Positions 63,005-64,000 of a stretch of DNA of 64,000 bases are shown piece after piece. Source of the DNA: Neoarius graeffei (Eukaryota; Chordata; Actinopteri; Siluriformes; Ariidae). The DNA lies in NCBI RefSeq assembly GCF_027579695.1, contig NC_083570.1:12994551-13058550 (forward strand), written 5' to 3'. Under the pieces are notes generated by a model. It saw nothing but the letters and a program-made list of their open reading frames with translations, was not told the DNA's origin and ran no database searches. The translations under genes and the position numbers were made by a program. Numbering within the stretch: the stretch's first letter is position 1; each line of letters opens with the position of its first letter.

Positions 63005-63032
63005 GGTCAATTGACCCCTCCGTGGTCATTGT

Positions 63033-63890
63033 TAAACATGAGCGAAGGCAGGTCACAACACTGCCTCCAGGGCTAAATACCATAGATTTGCATAGAAGAC
63101 TAGATGCCTCGTCCCCGTTGCCCGTCAACGAAGTCGAACGTCCGCACATGGCGGCCATCTTACCTCAGACAGCTGGCTTACCCATTACATTGTGTTGGTA
63201 GCGATATGTACTTTTCAGATGACCGCAACTTCCTCAAATTTCAATTGATATTCAAATGGTTTGGTTTGTTATATAAAAAACAAACAGAAGTATGTATTTG
63301 ATATTAATGATGAATAATCATTTTGTTTAAAAAAAAAATACACATAGCTTGGCGAAAATATTTCAGTATACTACAGACTGTAAGACAGGATGCATGCTGA
63401 AATTCCTATGCTGTGAGAAGCCTAACACTGCATACTTATGGATGACTGCGGATAAATACAATTTATTTCCAATTTTTAGTGAAAATATTTCTACATGTGA
63501 TAGGGCCGTAGGGGAAGCTAAAGTTAAATAAACAGCTTGCTCACTTCTGAAACTTCAGAAATACTTCATCCACCTCAAAAACCTAATGAACTCACATCAT
63601 AGCATAATAACAAATGTAAACTCACATCATCGCATAATAACAAATGCACTGCCCGAGTAAGTAATAATATAAAACAGTGACAGCGACTCACGGTAGTTTG
63701 TGACAAAGCATTTAATTAATCACATGTGGTTATACTTTCAAGGATAAAAAGATATCCTTTACATTTACAAAAAGAACATTCAAAGCTGATTATCATGTCA
63801 AAGTCAATATATGTTAGCACAGAAGATTGAAATTTCATTTGACTAGGCTCCAATGTGCAGTTAAAATAAAACTAAACATCCTGATATAAG
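63033..63890. other. Intergenic; no gene seen
   Basis: GAACGTCCGCACATGGCGGC near 63,139 looks MITE-like; the rest is AT-rich with a short duplication of AACTCACATCATMGCATAAT at 63,589-63,650. ORFs at 63,104 and 63,349 are not recognised. Confidence 0.4.
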
Positions 63891-64000
63891 GGCGGCACGG
63901 TGGTGTAGTGGTTAGCGCTGTCGCCTCACAGCAAGAAGGTCCGGGTTCGAGCCCCGTGGCCGGCGAGGGCCTTTCTGTGCGGAGTTTGCATGTTCTCCCC
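63891..64000 (+). mobile_element. SINE head, cut by window end
   Basis: GGCGGCACGGTGGTGTAGTG with A-box and B-box (GGTTCGAGCCC) as in the intact copy at 50,931; it continues beyond the window. Confidence 0.93.

Larger units (their letters stand above)
58790..63032 (+). mobile_element. piggyBac-like transposon, ~4.2 kb
   Basis: Near the left end (about 58,818-58,852) TACCTAGAAGG...CATTTGACCC matches the reverse complement of the repeat unit at the right end (TACCTAAAAGG...CATTTGACCC, 62,891-63,004). Candidate TTAA sites lie at 58,786-58,789 and 63,033-63,036. The intact transposase lies between. A LINE ORF1 fragment, a polypurine tract and a 66-bp repeat fill the 5' half. The exact termini are inferred. 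Confidence 0.65.

Overview
The window is nuclear DNA of a teleost fish and is almost entirely transposable elements. The teleost call rests on finTRIM-type exons, a tRNA-derived SINE of the fish type with a shared 3' tail, and fish-type Tc1, L2/CR1-like LINE, Kolobok, hAT, ISL2EU-like and piggyBac sequences. Host coding sequence is limited to two TRIM fragments on the + strand: a last-exon B30.2/SPRY piece at 3.0-3.3 kb and a RING + B-box first exon at 53.87-54.47 kb. By order and orientation they come from two different genes of a TRIM cluster, with about 50 kb of nested mobile DNA between them.

Layout. 0.4-2.2 kb: decayed gag-like ORF of an LTR element (- strand). 4.8-6.8 kb: a SINE split by a 1.6 kb TIR element. 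6.9-20.3 kb: a Ty3/Gypsy element (- strand; gag at 20 kb, zinc knuckle/protease at 18.4 kb, reverse transcriptase at 7 kb) split by an L2-like LINE (+). That LINE is itself interrupted by a TIR element holding a nearly full-length L1 (9.8-15.1 kb, -), by a 0.7 kb TIR element with CTGA target duplication, and by a 1.7 kb TG...CA solo-LTR-like block. 20.3-23.4 kb: Tc1 transposon with an hAT MITE inside, then a second LINE endonuclease.

23.4-48.8 kb is the centre of interest: a giant EnSpm/CACTA-like transposon (- strand) with a transposase (40.3-43.8 kb) and a second multi-exon gene with a DUF4806-like C-terminus (exons from 40.0 to 24.1 kb). An intron of that second gene holds a 12.8 kb Kolobok transposon (25,429-38,195) with TTAA target duplications and about 420 bp terminal inverted repeats. 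The Kolobok carries a THAP-transposase gene (+) and, transcribed inward from the other terminus, a gene resembling the cytoplasmic cysteine-rich domain of P2X7 receptors (-). In one intron of the Kolobok transposase sits an intact hAT transposon (30,933-33,706) whose 610-residue transposase has no stop or frameshift. Two ISL2EU-like elements (AT target duplications, THAP remnants, GC-rich palindromic cores) interrupt the EnSpm genes.

The EnSpm element is flanked by a direct duplication (21,529-23,364 and 48,785-50,517). Each copy preserves the unfilled site of the opposite EnSpm junction, as expected from recombination between two element copies or from false haplotype joining.

50.9-64 kb: intact SINE with target duplication, MITE pieces, the TRIM exon, a 0.67 kb fold-back of GGGGTAAAAGGCCCCC type, a decayed LINE reverse transcriptase, and a piggyBac-like element (58.8-63.0 kb) with an intact 538-residue two-exon transposase, matching subterminal repeats at both ends, an internal LINE ORF1 esterase fragment and a 0.7 kb polypurine tract. 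The window ends inside another SINE.

Most coding sequences here are broken. The exceptions that read cleanly are the hAT transposase, the piggyBac transposase, L1 ORF1 and the TRIM first exon.
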